From assembly GCA_958445065.1 (NCBI GenBank), contig CAUCQW010000005.1, positions 52,424-116,423 on the forward strand: a stretch of 64,000 nucleotides of DNA. Direction: 5' to 3'. Numbering within the stretch: position 1 is the stretch's first letter; each line of letters begins with the position of its first letter. The notes under the pieces are model-generated. The model was given only the letters and a program-made list of their open reading frames with translations, searched no databases and had not been told where the DNA came from. This document shows, piece by piece, positions 43,566 through 52,158 of this stretch. This stretch comes from an uncultured Collinsella sp. Lineage in GTDB: Bacteria > Actinomycetota > Coriobacteriia > Coriobacteriales > Coriobacteriaceae. Made by a program: the position numbers and the translations under genes.

Positions 43566-45473
43566 ATGGAACAGATTATCTTGAACATACTCGAGGCTCT
43601 GCGTCGCGGCGAGACCGTGGACGACAAAGCGCTCGTCAAACTGATACATGCCGAGGCACGCCGTGAGGGTGCCGACAAGCGCGATCTGGCCAAGCGTCGC
43701 CTGCTGCCGTTTTACCAGCGGGTGAAGCGCGAGGAGCCGGCTCGTTGGACGGTATGGAATGTCGACGCCGAGCTAGAGCGTCAACTGCTGCAGGTGCTAC
43801 GCATGAAGCCTCGTCGCACGGCTTCGGGCGTAGCGACCATTACCGTCATCACCAAGCCGTGGCCGTGCTCGGGCGATTGCCTGTTTTGCCCCAACGACCT
43901 GCGCATGCCCAAAAGCTATCTGCACGCCGAGCCGGCGTGCGCCCGTGCAGAGCAAAACTGCTTCGATCCATATCTGCAGGTGAGCGCCCGTTTGACGGCG
44001 CTTTCGCAGATGGGGCATGCGACCGATAAGATAGAGCTCATCGTGCTCGGTGGCACCTGGAGCGACTATCCGGAAGGGTATCAGACGTGGTTTATGTCGG
44101 AGCTTTTCCGTGCGTTCAATGACGATGCCGTCGCCGGCGTGGCGGCAAACCCCATGTTGGCGCGTCCGGGCATCAGTCGTGCCGAGGCGGGGCGCCTGCT
44201 CGATGACGCTCCCGCCGATGCCCTGCCGCCGGTGGTAGCGGAGCGTCGCGAGCGCTATCGGGCAGCCGGCATTGCGACAGACGAGGTCGAGCTTGCTGCC
44301 GGCGTTGCCGACGACCAGGGGCGTGTGGATGCTGCCGTGGGCGGCTACAACCGTGCGGTGCGTCGTCTGTACGGCCCCGGTACGCCGTGGGGCGAAGTCG
44401 CCGAGTGGCAGACGGCAACGATGGAGGAGCTTGAACGTCAACAGCGCATCAACGAGACGGCGAAGCATCGCGTGGTGGGACTCGTTATCGAGACGCGCCC
44501 CGATGCCGTAACGCCGAAGGCCCTCACGCTTATCCGCCGCCTGGGCTGCACCAAGATCCAGATGGGCATCCAGAGCCTCGACCAGCACCTGCTCGATATC
44601 AACGAGCGGCGCATTTCGGTGGCGCAGATCGAGCGGGCGTTTTCGCTTGCGCGCCTGTTTGGCTTTAAGATTCACGCGCATTTTATGCTCAACTTGCTGG
44701 GCGCCACGCCCGAAGGGGACAAGCGCGACTACGAGCGCTTTGTGACCGAGGGGGCCTTTATGCCCGACGAGGTCAAAGTCTATCCGTGTGCACTCATCGA
44801 GGGCTCGCGTCTGGTGGGCTGCTATGAGCGTGGCAAGTGGCGTCCCTATACCGAGGAGGAGCTGCTCGATGTACTGGCCGATGACATCGTGGTGACGCCG
44901 GCGTTCTGCCGCATCAGTCGCATGATCCGCGACTTTAGCTCCGATGACATCATGGTGGGCAACAAGAAGCCCAACCTGCGTCAGCTCGTCGAGAATCGCT
45001 TGGCGGCTCGTGGAGAAGGCACAGTGGTGCGCGAGATTCGCTATCGCGAGATCAGTACCGCGGGTGCCGACTTGGATGAGCTTTCTCTTGATGAGGAAGT
45101 GGCGTACGAGACGCCGGTGACTCACGAGCGCTTTTTGCAGTGGGTGACGCCGCGGGGCAGGATCGCGGGCTTTTTGCGGTTGTCGCTGCCCGACCATTCG
45201 TTTGTTGCCGCACATGCGGACGAGTTGCCGACGACGCCGGACGAGGCGATGATTCGCGAGGTGCACGTGTATGGCATGGCGGCGCGCGTGGGCGATCAGG
45301 GCCAGGCGGCGCAACATCACGGGTTGGGGCGTTTGCTCGTAGAGCGTGCGTGCGAGATTGCCCGGGATGCGGGTTATGCGCGTATCAACGTGATTAGCGC
45401 GATTGGCACGCGCGAGTACTATCGCCATCTTGGATTTTATGACCATGGCCTTTATCTGCAAAAGGAGCTCTAG
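43566..45473 (+). CDS. elp3: Elp3 family tRNA uridine-34 carboxymethyl-modifying enzyme
   Basis: A 635-residue radical-SAM/acetyltransferase of Elp3 type. The iron-sulfur cluster cysteines are C101, C105 and C108 (PWPCSGDCLFC). The SAM core continues through VIETRPD and IQMGIQSLD. The C-terminal GNAT domain ends with LGRLLVERACEIARDAGYAR and SAIGTREYYRHLGF, which closely matches Elp3. It should use acetyl-CoA and SAM to build cm5U34 on tRNA. A bacterial Elp3 works without the Elongator partners. A spermidine-synthase-like gene starts at the base after the stop. Confidence 0.92.
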   Translation: MEQIILNILEALRRGETVDDKALVKLIHAEARREGADKRDLAKRRLLPFYQRVKREEPARWTVWNVDAELERQLLQVLRMKPRRTASGVATITVITKPWPCSGDCLFCPNDLRMPKSYLHAEPACARAEQNCFDPYLQVSARLTALSQMGHATDKIELIVLGGTWSDYPEGYQTWFMSELFRAFNDDAVAGVAANPMLARPGISRAEAGRLLDDAPADALPPVVAERRERYRAAGIATDEVELAAGVADDQGRVDAAVGGYNRAVRRLYGPGTPWGEVAEWQTATMEELERQQRINETAKHRVVGLVIETRPDAVTPKALTLIRRLGCTKIQMGIQSLDQHLLDINERRISVAQIERAFSLARLFGFKIHAHFMLNLLGATPEGDKRDYERFVTEGAFMPDEVKVYPCALIEGSRLVGCYERGKWRPYTEEELLDVLADDIVVTPAFCRISRMIRDFSSDDIMVGNKKPNLRQLVENRLAARGEGTVVREIRYREISTAGADLDELSLDEEVAYETPVTHERFLQWVTPRGRIAGFLRLSLPDHSFVAAHADELPTTPDEAMIREVHVYGMAARVGDQGQAAQHHGLGRLLVERACEIARDAGYARINVISAIGTREYYRHLGFYDHGLYLQKEL

Positions 45474-46349
45474 ATGAACAAGCCGAGTGTTTCTGCCGGC
45501 GTCGTTGCCGGCGTTGCTCTGGGAGCCGCGGCGCTTGGTGCGGCCGCCGTCGCTGTTCGTGCTGCCTGTCTGCAGGTTGCGCGAACCCGCAATGGCTTGG
45601 CGCGTGTGAAACGCGTGCACGACGAGGGCGGCGACGAAGTCCGCGTATTGGTGCAAGGCGGCGTCTACCAAAGCGCGAGTTACGTTGGTGAGCGCTGGGC
45701 GGAGCCCGTCTTTGCGTACTATCGCGCGTTTAACGACGTGTTTGAGGCCGAGGATGCGATGCGCGACGCTTATGGTCACGGTATCGACCGCATTCTTATG
45801 CTGGGCGGCGGCGGGTTTGCCTATCCTAAATTCGCCCTGATGTCGCACGAGGGCTTGCGCATGGACGTCATCGAGTATGACGGAGAGATTACGCGCCTGG
45901 CGCGCCGCTGGTTCTACCTAGACGAGCTGGAGCGCGCGGCGGGCGATCGCCTGCGGGTGATAACCGCTGAGGCTCGCTCGTATCTGGGTGTGACGAGCGT
46001 GGGCCATCGTCGCTATGACGCGGTCGTGAGCGATTGCTTTGGCGGTGCCGAGCCCGTACGCGAGTTGGCGACGGTTGAGGCGTTGCGTTTAGTGCGGGGC
46101 AGCCTAAATGTTGGTGGCGTCTACGTCGCCAATATCGTGAGCGCAAACGAGGGGAGCGACGTGACGTTCCTGCGCGACTGCGCTGCCACGGCACTCGAGG
46201 TATTCGCCCATGCCTGGGTGGTCCCATGTGGCGATGCGAAGTTCGGCGGCGAGGAAAACTACCTGCTCATCGCCAGCGACGGCGACTATGTCTTTGCCGA
46301 AGCTGTGCCCTTCGACACCGACTTCCTCGGCACTGCTCTCCACGACTAG
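45474..46349 (+). CDS. Spermidine-synthase-like protein, membrane-anchored
   Basis: A 291-residue protein with an N-terminal Ala-rich hydrophobic segment and a Rossmann methyltransferase fold like SpeE. Motif I is MLGGGGFAYPKF, followed by DVIEYDGEITRLARRWF and later VVSDCFGG. In this fold the Asp-Cys stretch lies where polyamine synthases bind substrate, but the set of polyamine ligands is not convincing. It begins directly after the elp3 stop codon, so the genes are co-translated. True substrate unknown. Confidence 0.82.
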   Translation: MNKPSVSAGVVAGVALGAAALGAAAVAVRAACLQVARTRNGLARVKRVHDEGGDEVRVLVQGGVYQSASYVGERWAEPVFAYYRAFNDVFEAEDAMRDAYGHGIDRILMLGGGGFAYPKFALMSHEGLRMDVIEYDGEITRLARRWFYLDELERAAGDRLRVITAEARSYLGVTSVGHRRYDAVVSDCFGGAEPVRELATVEALRLVRGSLNVGGVYVANIVSANEGSDVTFLRDCAATALEVFAHAWVVPCGDAKFGGEENYLLIASDGDYVFAEAVPFDTDFLGTALHD

Positions 46350-46362
46350 CACGTCTCCCTGC

Positions 46363-46451
46363 GACCAGTCTGTTTGTGGTGGGGCTCTTTTAGCTACTTC
46401 TTGGTCATGCCCAAAGTAGCTCAACAAGCCCCGTCCCAAAAAAGACTGGTC
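46363..46451. repeat. Nested three-tier hairpin between convergent genes
   Basis: Outer arms GACCAGTCT/AGACTGGTC, middle arms GGGGCT/AGCCCC and inner arms AGCTACTT/AAGTAGCT nest inside one another. It ends one base before the helicase stop codon. It may act as a two-way terminator or be another structured repeat. Confidence 0.65.
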
Positions 46452-48896
46452 TTAGGCGTGGTCGCGCCAGCCGAGAACGCGCTGCTTCATGTCTTCGATG
46501 TCGAGCACGCCTTCGGCAAAGCCCTTGCGCACGAGCTCTTCGGGAACGAACTCATCGTAACGATCAAAGTAAGGCACCTCGCCGGGATAGACGAGCTCGA
46601 TGGGGTCGAAGTCCTTTTCGGCCTCGGCTGCGAGCACCTCAAAGAACGTCTCCTCGTCGGCCTTCATCTTAAACTGCATAAAGTATGGACGCGACGGATC
46701 GAGCCCGCGAAGGCCCAGCTCCGCGGCACACTTAATCTTGAGCATACGTTCGAGCGCCAGAAAGGCGTAGCTGCCCAACCAGGGGAAGAGCACCCAGGTG
46801 TCGCCACCCAGGTTGATGAGCGGTTTGGTCCCCGCACCCGAAATCTCGGCGGTATGACGAGCCTGTGCAAGGCGTGCCCGTGCGTTGCCCATGAGGTACG
46901 GATATGCCGCGTGCTCGTTGAGCGCCTTGCGCATGCGCTCGAGTACATGCGTGTTAATGTCGCCGGGGCAGTCGCCAAAGTATGCCGGCACACGACCTTT
47001 GACTTGCGTGGCAAAGACGGTGTGTCGCTTCCAGTCCACTTCCTCGACTATCCAGCAGTGCCCGGCTATGGCGATGCGCTCACCGGGCGGTGGCGGATTG
47101 ACGATCGTGCCCAACTCGGCCGACTCGCTGCGAACGGTGAACTCCTCGTTTTCCTGGAACACAGCGTAGAACTTAAAGTTGTTAATGATGCGCTCGCCCG
47201 CGAGACCCACGATGAGCCCACCGCCCTCGGTGACCTGGATGTGGTCGATCTTGATGAGGTGGCGCAGCAGTACGCGATAGTCATCGGCCGAGACGCGGTG
47301 GAAATAGCTGAGCGTGAGCACGCGCTGAGCAAGCTCGGCCGGCGTGAGCTCGCCGGTGCTGGCGAGCGTCGACATGGTCTGGTGGTAGAGCAGGCTGTAG
47401 GGGAGTCGATCGAGCTCGGGCGGCTCGACCCACTTTTCCTCGCGATAGAGTTGTACGAGTGCGATGCCCTGCAGGAGCTTCCAGGGTATCGTTTCGGGCA
47501 TCATCGTGCGCGGCTCGGGTTCTTCCTCGCGCATGACAAACCACATCTCGGGCGGAAGGTCGCGACGGCCTGTGCGCCCCATGCGCTGCAAAAAGGAGCT
47601 GACGGTAAACGGCGCGTCAATCTGGAACGCGCGCTCCAGGCGACCGATATCAATGCCGAGCTCCAGCGTGGAGGTGGTGACGGTCGTCTGCGCCTGCTCT
47701 TCGTCGCGCATGAGCTCCTCGGCCGTCTCGCGCAGCGATGCCGAAAGGTTGCCGTGATGGATTAGAAAGCGGTCTGGCTCGTGCCGGCTCTCGCAGTAGC
47801 TGCGCAACATGGAGCACACGGCCTCTGCCTCCTCGCGCGAGTTGGCAAAGACCAGGCACTTGCGGCCGCGGGTATGCTCAAAGATGTAGCCCATGCCGGG
47901 GTCGGCGTTGTCGGGTGCGGTGTCGGTGGGGTTGAGCAGTGCCTGTTCGGTTGCCTGCGGGATGTCGACTTCGCCCTCGGGGGCTGAGGAAGTGCGACGG
48001 TCCTTGGGGGCAGCCTTGCCCCGTGCCCGCTCACGACGTTGACGGCGCTCCTCTTGTGTGAGCTGCCCGCTGTGACGCATGTCTTGGGCGCCGGCGGGCA
48101 GTGCCGTGGGCGCCACCGCCTCGATGCGCTCGCATGCGAGCACTTCGGCTTCCTGCGGACCTGTACTCGCGAATCCTCGCTGCTGCGCCTGGGGACCCGA
48201 GTTGTAGAAGTGCTCCATGGAGATGCGCCACACGCGGCGCGGCTCCTCAAAACGTGGGATGACGCAGTTGCGTCCCGTCCCCTGCGACAGGAAGGCGCCC
48301 GTGCGCTCGGGGTCGCCGATGGTTGCCGACAGACCGATGCGGCGGGGCTGCACGCCTGCCATGCGCGAGAGCCGCTCGATAAGGCAGAGCGTCTGCCCGC
48401 CGCGGTCGCCGCGCATGAGCGAATGGACTTCGTCGATAACCACATAGCGCAGGTCGCAGAACATACGAGGGATCGCCATGTGCTTATGGATCAGGAGCGC
48501 CTCGAGTGACTCGGGCGTAATCTGCAAGATGCCGCTCGGTTTTTTGATGAGCTTAGCCTTGTGCGACTGCGAGACATCGCCATGCCAGTGCCAGACAGGG
48601 ATATCGGCTTCTTCGCACAGATCGTTGAGGCGGACGAATTGGTCATTGATGAGCGCCTTGAGGGGGCCAATGTAGAGGGCGCCCACGCTTGCGGGCGGGT
48701 TCTCCCAAAACTCGGTCAGGATGGGAAAGAAGGCTGCCTCGGTTTTGCCAGATGCCGTGGAGGCCGTCAGGAGCACATTGTCTTGCGTGTTGAAGATGGC
48801 ATCTGCCGCCGCAACCTGGATGGAGCGCAGGCTCTCCCAATCGTGGGAGTAGATGAAGTCTTGGATAAACGGGGCGTAGCGGTCAAAGGCGTTCAC
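46452..48896 (-). CDS. Lhr-like DEAD/DEAH helicase, BrxHI-like
   Basis: An 814-residue superfamily 2 helicase. The start is GTG 48896 behind AAAGGAGG. Motif I is TASTASGKTEAA, motif II DEVH, motif III SAT, and motif VI QRMGRTGR, the Lhr-type set. An inserted charged segment at about residues 285-330 is probably disordered. It is the third gene of a unit with a BrxD-like ATPase and a TerB-N/TerB-C protein. In type 2 BREX a BrxD ATPase and a Lhr-like helicase BrxHI are neighbours, so this pair is likely related. A REP-like repeat lies between this gene and the ATPase gene. Confidence 0.85.
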   Translation of the reverse strand: MNAFDRYAPFIQDFIYSHDWESLRSIQVAAADAIFNTQDNVLLTASTASGKTEAAFFPILTEFWENPPASVGALYIGPLKALINDQFVRLNDLCEEADIPVWHWHGDVSQSHKAKLIKKPSGILQITPESLEALLIHKHMAIPRMFCDLRYVVIDEVHSLMRGDRGGQTLCLIERLSRMAGVQPRRIGLSATIGDPERTGAFLSQGTGRNCVIPRFEEPRRVWRISMEHFYNSGPQAQQRGFASTGPQEAEVLACERIEAVAPTALPAGAQDMRHSGQLTQEERRQRRERARGKAAPKDRRTSSAPEGEVDIPQATEQALLNPTDTAPDNADPGMGYIFEHTRGRKCLVFANSREEAEAVCSMLRSYCESRHEPDRFLIHHGNLSASLRETAEELMRDEEQAQTTVTTSTLELGIDIGRLERAFQIDAPFTVSSFLQRMGRTGRRDLPPEMWFVMREEEPEPRTMMPETIPWKLLQGIALVQLYREEKWVEPPELDRLPYSLLYHQTMSTLASTGELTPAELAQRVLTLSYFHRVSADDYRVLLRHLIKIDHIQVTEGGGLIVGLAGERIINNFKFYAVFQENEEFTVRSESAELGTIVNPPPPGERIAIAGHCWIVEEVDWKRHTVFATQVKGRVPAYFGDCPGDINTHVLERMRKALNEHAAYPYLMGNARARLAQARHTAEISGAGTKPLINLGGDTWVLFPWLGSYAFLALERMLKIKCAAELGLRGLDPSRPYFMQFKMKADEETFFEVLAAEAEKDFDPIELVYPGEVPYFDRYDEFVPEELVRKGFAEGVLDIEDMKQRVLGWRDHA

Positions 48897-48962
48897 GAGG
48901 CCTCCTTTCAAAAGCGAATCTCTCAACGCGGCGGGCAGTGGCTTGCTGCATTACCGCTTCAA

Positions 48963-49014
48963 CGTTTGCCCAGATAAAACCTGCCAAAATAAACCTATCC
49001 CTTTTTGGCAGGTT
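48963..49014 (-). repeat. REP-like hairpin repeat overlapping the ATPase stop codon
   Basis: It holds AACCTGCCAAAA and TTTTTGGCAGGTT arms with a CTATCCC core, preceded by GTTTGCCCAGATAAA. It matches the complement of 24939-24989 nearly throughout. Its last two bases are part of the TAA stop codon of the BrxD-like gene. Confidence 0.75.
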
Positions 49015-50317
49015 AGATGGTGAATTCGGCGAAGTTACGGTCACCGCCTGCGGTGCCGGTGTCGCCTGTTGCTGCTGCCGGCGCCAGCGCGTCGCCGCCG
49101 ACGCTTTGCAGCAGCTCGGCTACGTTGGCGTCGGGGTTCTGGCATAGGATGTCGAGCAGCTCGATAAAGTCGCGAATGACTTCACGCGGCGTCAGATGTG
49201 TGTCGGCTCCCACACGACCGAACTCGATCTTGAGGAAGTCCACCAAGTCGTTCTCGGTAAGCGTGGGCGTCCAGCCAAAGTAGCCGGCGTGAATTTGCAT
49301 GAGTTTTTCGATCAGCACCAGCAGCTCCTCGTAGGTGAGTGGCTGCAGACGGATGATGGGCGCGAGCATGTCCTTAAGGTCCTCGCGTGCAAAGCGGCCT
49401 TGAGCGAGTCGGCTGCGCAGGGCCTCGTAGGAGAACACGCCGCGGCGGCGGTCTTCGATGGAGGTTGGCGTGCCGCCCATGATCATGCCCAGGTACTGCG
49501 CCTTGCCCTGGAGTGTGTCGTTGTACATGGTCAGGATCTTCTCGTAGTTGTACTGGCGCGTGATGGCGTTGGGAATCTTATACAGATTCACGAGCTCGTC
49601 GATGAGCACCAACATACCCTTGTAGCCGCTGCAGACCAAAAAGCGTGCAATGAGCTTAACGTAGTCGTACCAGTCGTCATCGCTGATGATGGTCGAGGAG
49701 CCCAGCTCAGCGCGTGCCTCACTCTTGGTGCGGTATTCGCCGCGAATCCATTTGGTCACGCGGCTCATAGCTTCTTCGTCGCCCTCGGATACGGCCGCGC
49801 GGTAGCGGTGGAGCATGCGGGTGAAGTCGAAGCCGTGGACCATTTCCTCGAGCGGGGCCAGTTGGGCATTGACGGCAGACTCGTCGGCGTCGGCACAGGA
49901 GGCGACCCAGCGATCGAGGATTAGGTTGAGCGCACCGCCCTCGGGGCGCGTTTTAGTCGATATGTTACGGATGAGCTCACGGTAGGTGGCAAGGCCCTGT
50001 CCCTGGCCGCCCTGCAGGCGGCGCTCAGGGGATAGGTCGGCATCGGCGACGACGAATCCCTCGCCCATGGCGTGCGTGCGGATGGTCTGGAGCAAAAAGC
50101 TCTTGCCGGCTCCGTAGCGACCGACCAGAAAGCGGAAGCTTGCGCCACCGTCGGCAATGAGACTCAGATCGGTGAGCAGGGCGCGGATCTCGACCTCGCG
50201 CCCTACGGTGATGTAAGGAAGGCCGATGCGCGGGACCACGCCGCCCTTGAGCGAGTTGAGAATGACGGCAGCGACGCGCTTGGGCACGCGGGGTGCTGCG
50301 GATGCGGTATCACTCAT
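49013..50317 (-). CDS. BrxD-like P-loop ATPase (DUF2791)
   Basis: A 434-residue ATPase of the BREX ATP-binding (DUF2791) family. The Walker A loop is VGRYGAGKS at about residue 65-73, and a Walker B-like MLVLIDEL lies mid-protein. Family stretches include LPYITVGREVEI and LGMIMGGTPTSIEDRRRG. BrxD is the small ATPase of type 2 BREX (Pgl) loci, partner of BrxHI; here it is partnered by a TerB-N protein. It overlaps the upstream gene by eight bases, so the two are coupled. The stop codon lies inside a repeat. Confidence 0.87.
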   Translation of the reverse strand: MSDTASAAPRVPKRVAAVILNSLKGGVVPRIGLPYITVGREVEIRALLTDLSLIADGGASFRFLVGRYGAGKSFLLQTIRTHAMGEGFVVADADLSPERRLQGGQGQGLATYRELIRNISTKTRPEGGALNLILDRWVASCADADESAVNAQLAPLEEMVHGFDFTRMLHRYRAAVSEGDEEAMSRVTKWIRGEYRTKSEARAELGSSTIISDDDWYDYVKLIARFLVCSGYKGMLVLIDELVNLYKIPNAITRQYNYEKILTMYNDTLQGKAQYLGMIMGGTPTSIEDRRRGVFSYEALRSRLAQGRFAREDLKDMLAPIIRLQPLTYEELLVLIEKLMQIHAGYFGWTPTLTENDLVDFLKIEFGRVGADTHLTPREVIRDFIELLDILCQNPDANVAELLQSVGGDALAPAAATGDTGTAGGDRNFAEFTI

Positions 50318-52070
50318 GGTCTAGGTATCCTCTCACGTCTGCTTCGTAGTCCTCAATAATCTGCGGCCCTGCCGCGCTAAATTCAATTACGGTGTCGCCC
50401 ACCAGGTCAAAGAGCGCCTCGTTGATGGTATCGACGAGCATGTCCTCGCTCTGCCCCGATTGCACTACCGCCGATTCCGCCTGTACTGCGTTGTGCTCGA
50501 GCAGTGCGCTGAGATAGGCGTTTGCGGCAGGCGCGAGTTCGTTTGTGGCGTCAGCGGGCGCAGCAGCTGCGAACGCGGGCGTCGGCGCAAGAAGCGGTGC
50601 CACGACACCAAACTGTTCGGTGGATATGCTCGGCTCGTCGGTCAAGTCCTGCCGAATGGGTGCCGCGACCGCCTCGACCGTCGAGTCGGCTACGGGCTCG
50701 GCTTCCGGTTGCCCTGAGCCCGCTGCCTCGGCTTCTGCGGATGCGTCGTCCTCGCGCTCTTCGTCGATCAAAAGCGCTTCGCGCGTTTGCGCAGCGGCGC
50801 TCCGAATGTGCCCCAGCTGACTCAGATCGATATCGATCTTGACGGGCTGGTGTGCGGCGTCCCACGAAAGCCATGCCACAATCTCGTCATCGATAATCTT
50901 GGCCAGATATTTGGGGACCTTTTCTTCCTTAAGGGGATGGGCGGGGTCCAGCGCCAGGCGCAGGCGTTGGTCGCAGGCGCGCATCATTTCACCGAGCTTG
51001 CTGCTCTTTTGCCTACTACCGTGGATACGCATGCATTCCCAAAAGCCGTTTTGGCAACGGTAGATATGGATAGGATCCAGGCGGTATTCGCAGTCCTCGT
51101 GGCGCTCGGGCGCAAAGAATACGGCCGAGGCAAACATGGTGTAGGGCATGGCCGTCTCCTCCCCAAATAAACTCGCCACGATGCCGGTCTTTCGGTGCGT
51201 GTCATAGTAGCGCGCCATACGGACATACACGGCGCATGCCACGTGGCGCAGATCGCGGTGGTGGCTGCGGTCGAGCCGCGAGTTACTTAGGTTGTACGTG
51301 GAGAGTGCGTCGATGGCAGCCATGAGTCGCTCCTCGCGCACCTCATCGGGCGGAAGGGGGAGCGTGGGCTCGGAGGTTTTGCGACGCTTAGGGGTCTGGC
51401 CGGACGGTGCCGGTGCTGGGACAAGGTCTCGTGCCGCGCGTCGCAGCTCGATAAGGGCGTTATCGAACATGACGGTTTTAGAGTCACGAAGCAGCTTGGG
51501 GTCGAGCCCGTGGAATACGGCGTAATCCTGCAGCCACACGCGTGCAAATCGGTCGATGCCGGGCTCGAAGGCGCGATAGACATCCCAAAAAGCCTTGATC
51601 TTGTTAAAACCATCGAGCGGGTCATCTACGCCAATGCTGCAAATCAGCTCATAGAGATACAGAAAGGCAAAGGACGTAGACGTTTCCTCGACGGTTCCGC
51701 GGCGCACTTGGGCACGCCAGGTAAAGTAGCCGCGCAACTGCCGGTCGCTCATGGCGTTGTAGGTGGGAAAGTACGACTTAAAGGTGCCGTTGTAGGGACA
51801 GTCGTCCTCAAAGTCGGCCATCAGCAAGCCTTGGCGGTAGAAAAGCTCGGCCTCCGATAGCCAGCGGCCCGCGCCGCCCTTGGGGTCATCCTGCCAGCGC
51901 GATATCTCGCGCATCTTGCGGTATTGGTCGGGGAGGAAATTCTGCATCTGTCGGCCGGTTTTGAGAATCGGCTCGTCTGCGTAGATTTCGTTTGAGAAGC
52001 GGGCGGACTGATGGGTCCGGGCCTCGGCCATAATGCGCTCGATGAGCATCTTGATGTCCTGGTCGGCCAC
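50310..52070 (-). CDS. TerB-N/TerB-C domain protein
   Basis: A 586-residue protein. The N-terminal third has TerB-N features: YNAMSDRQLRGYFTWRAQVR and then FAFLYLYELI. The C-terminal third has the TerB-C stretch IDIDLSQLGHIRSAAAQTRE, followed by a long acidic, low-complexity tail to the end. Such proteins occur in Ter-related and defence-type gene neighbourhoods as predicted scaffolds or sensors. The start is GTG 52070 behind GAGGAG. It leads a three-gene unit with the ATPase and helicase. No tellurite-resistance terC/terD genes are present. Confidence 0.85.
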   Translation of the reverse strand: MADQDIKMLIERIMAEARTHQSARFSNEIYADEPILKTGRQMQNFLPDQYRKMREISRWQDDPKGGAGRWLSEAELFYRQGLLMADFEDDCPYNGTFKSYFPTYNAMSDRQLRGYFTWRAQVRRGTVEETSTSFAFLYLYELICSIGVDDPLDGFNKIKAFWDVYRAFEPGIDRFARVWLQDYAVFHGLDPKLLRDSKTVMFDNALIELRRAARDLVPAPAPSGQTPKRRKTSEPTLPLPPDEVREERLMAAIDALSTYNLSNSRLDRSHHRDLRHVACAVYVRMARYYDTHRKTGIVASLFGEETAMPYTMFASAVFFAPERHEDCEYRLDPIHIYRCQNGFWECMRIHGSRQKSSKLGEMMRACDQRLRLALDPAHPLKEEKVPKYLAKIIDDEIVAWLSWDAAHQPVKIDIDLSQLGHIRSAAAQTREALLIDEEREDDASAEAEAAGSGQPEAEPVADSTVEAVAAPIRQDLTDEPSISTEQFGVVAPLLAPTPAFAAAAPADATNELAPAANAYLSALLEHNAVQAESAVVQSGQSEDMLVDTINEALFDLVGDTVIEFSAAGPQIIEDYEADVRGYLDHE

Positions 52071-52158
52071 CGCTTCTCCTCTCCTAACGCAGCTTCGGTG
52101 ACCTCATATCATAGCACAGCATCAAACAGGTGTTCGAGATACTGCTGCGTAGATAGAT

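Noticed and set aside
43797..45848. Long antisense frame (683 codons) over elp3
   Set aside because: The opposite frame has the radical-SAM and GNAT motifs, while this one is His/Arg-rich with no domain and no ribosome binding site.
46452..52070. Complete BREX locus
   Set aside because: Only BrxD-like and BrxHI-like proteins are present; no PglX, PglZ, PglY or PglW gene is within the window.
50310..52070. Tellurite-resistance operon
   Set aside because: TerB-type domains alone do not indicate it; no terC, terD or terZ gene is nearby.
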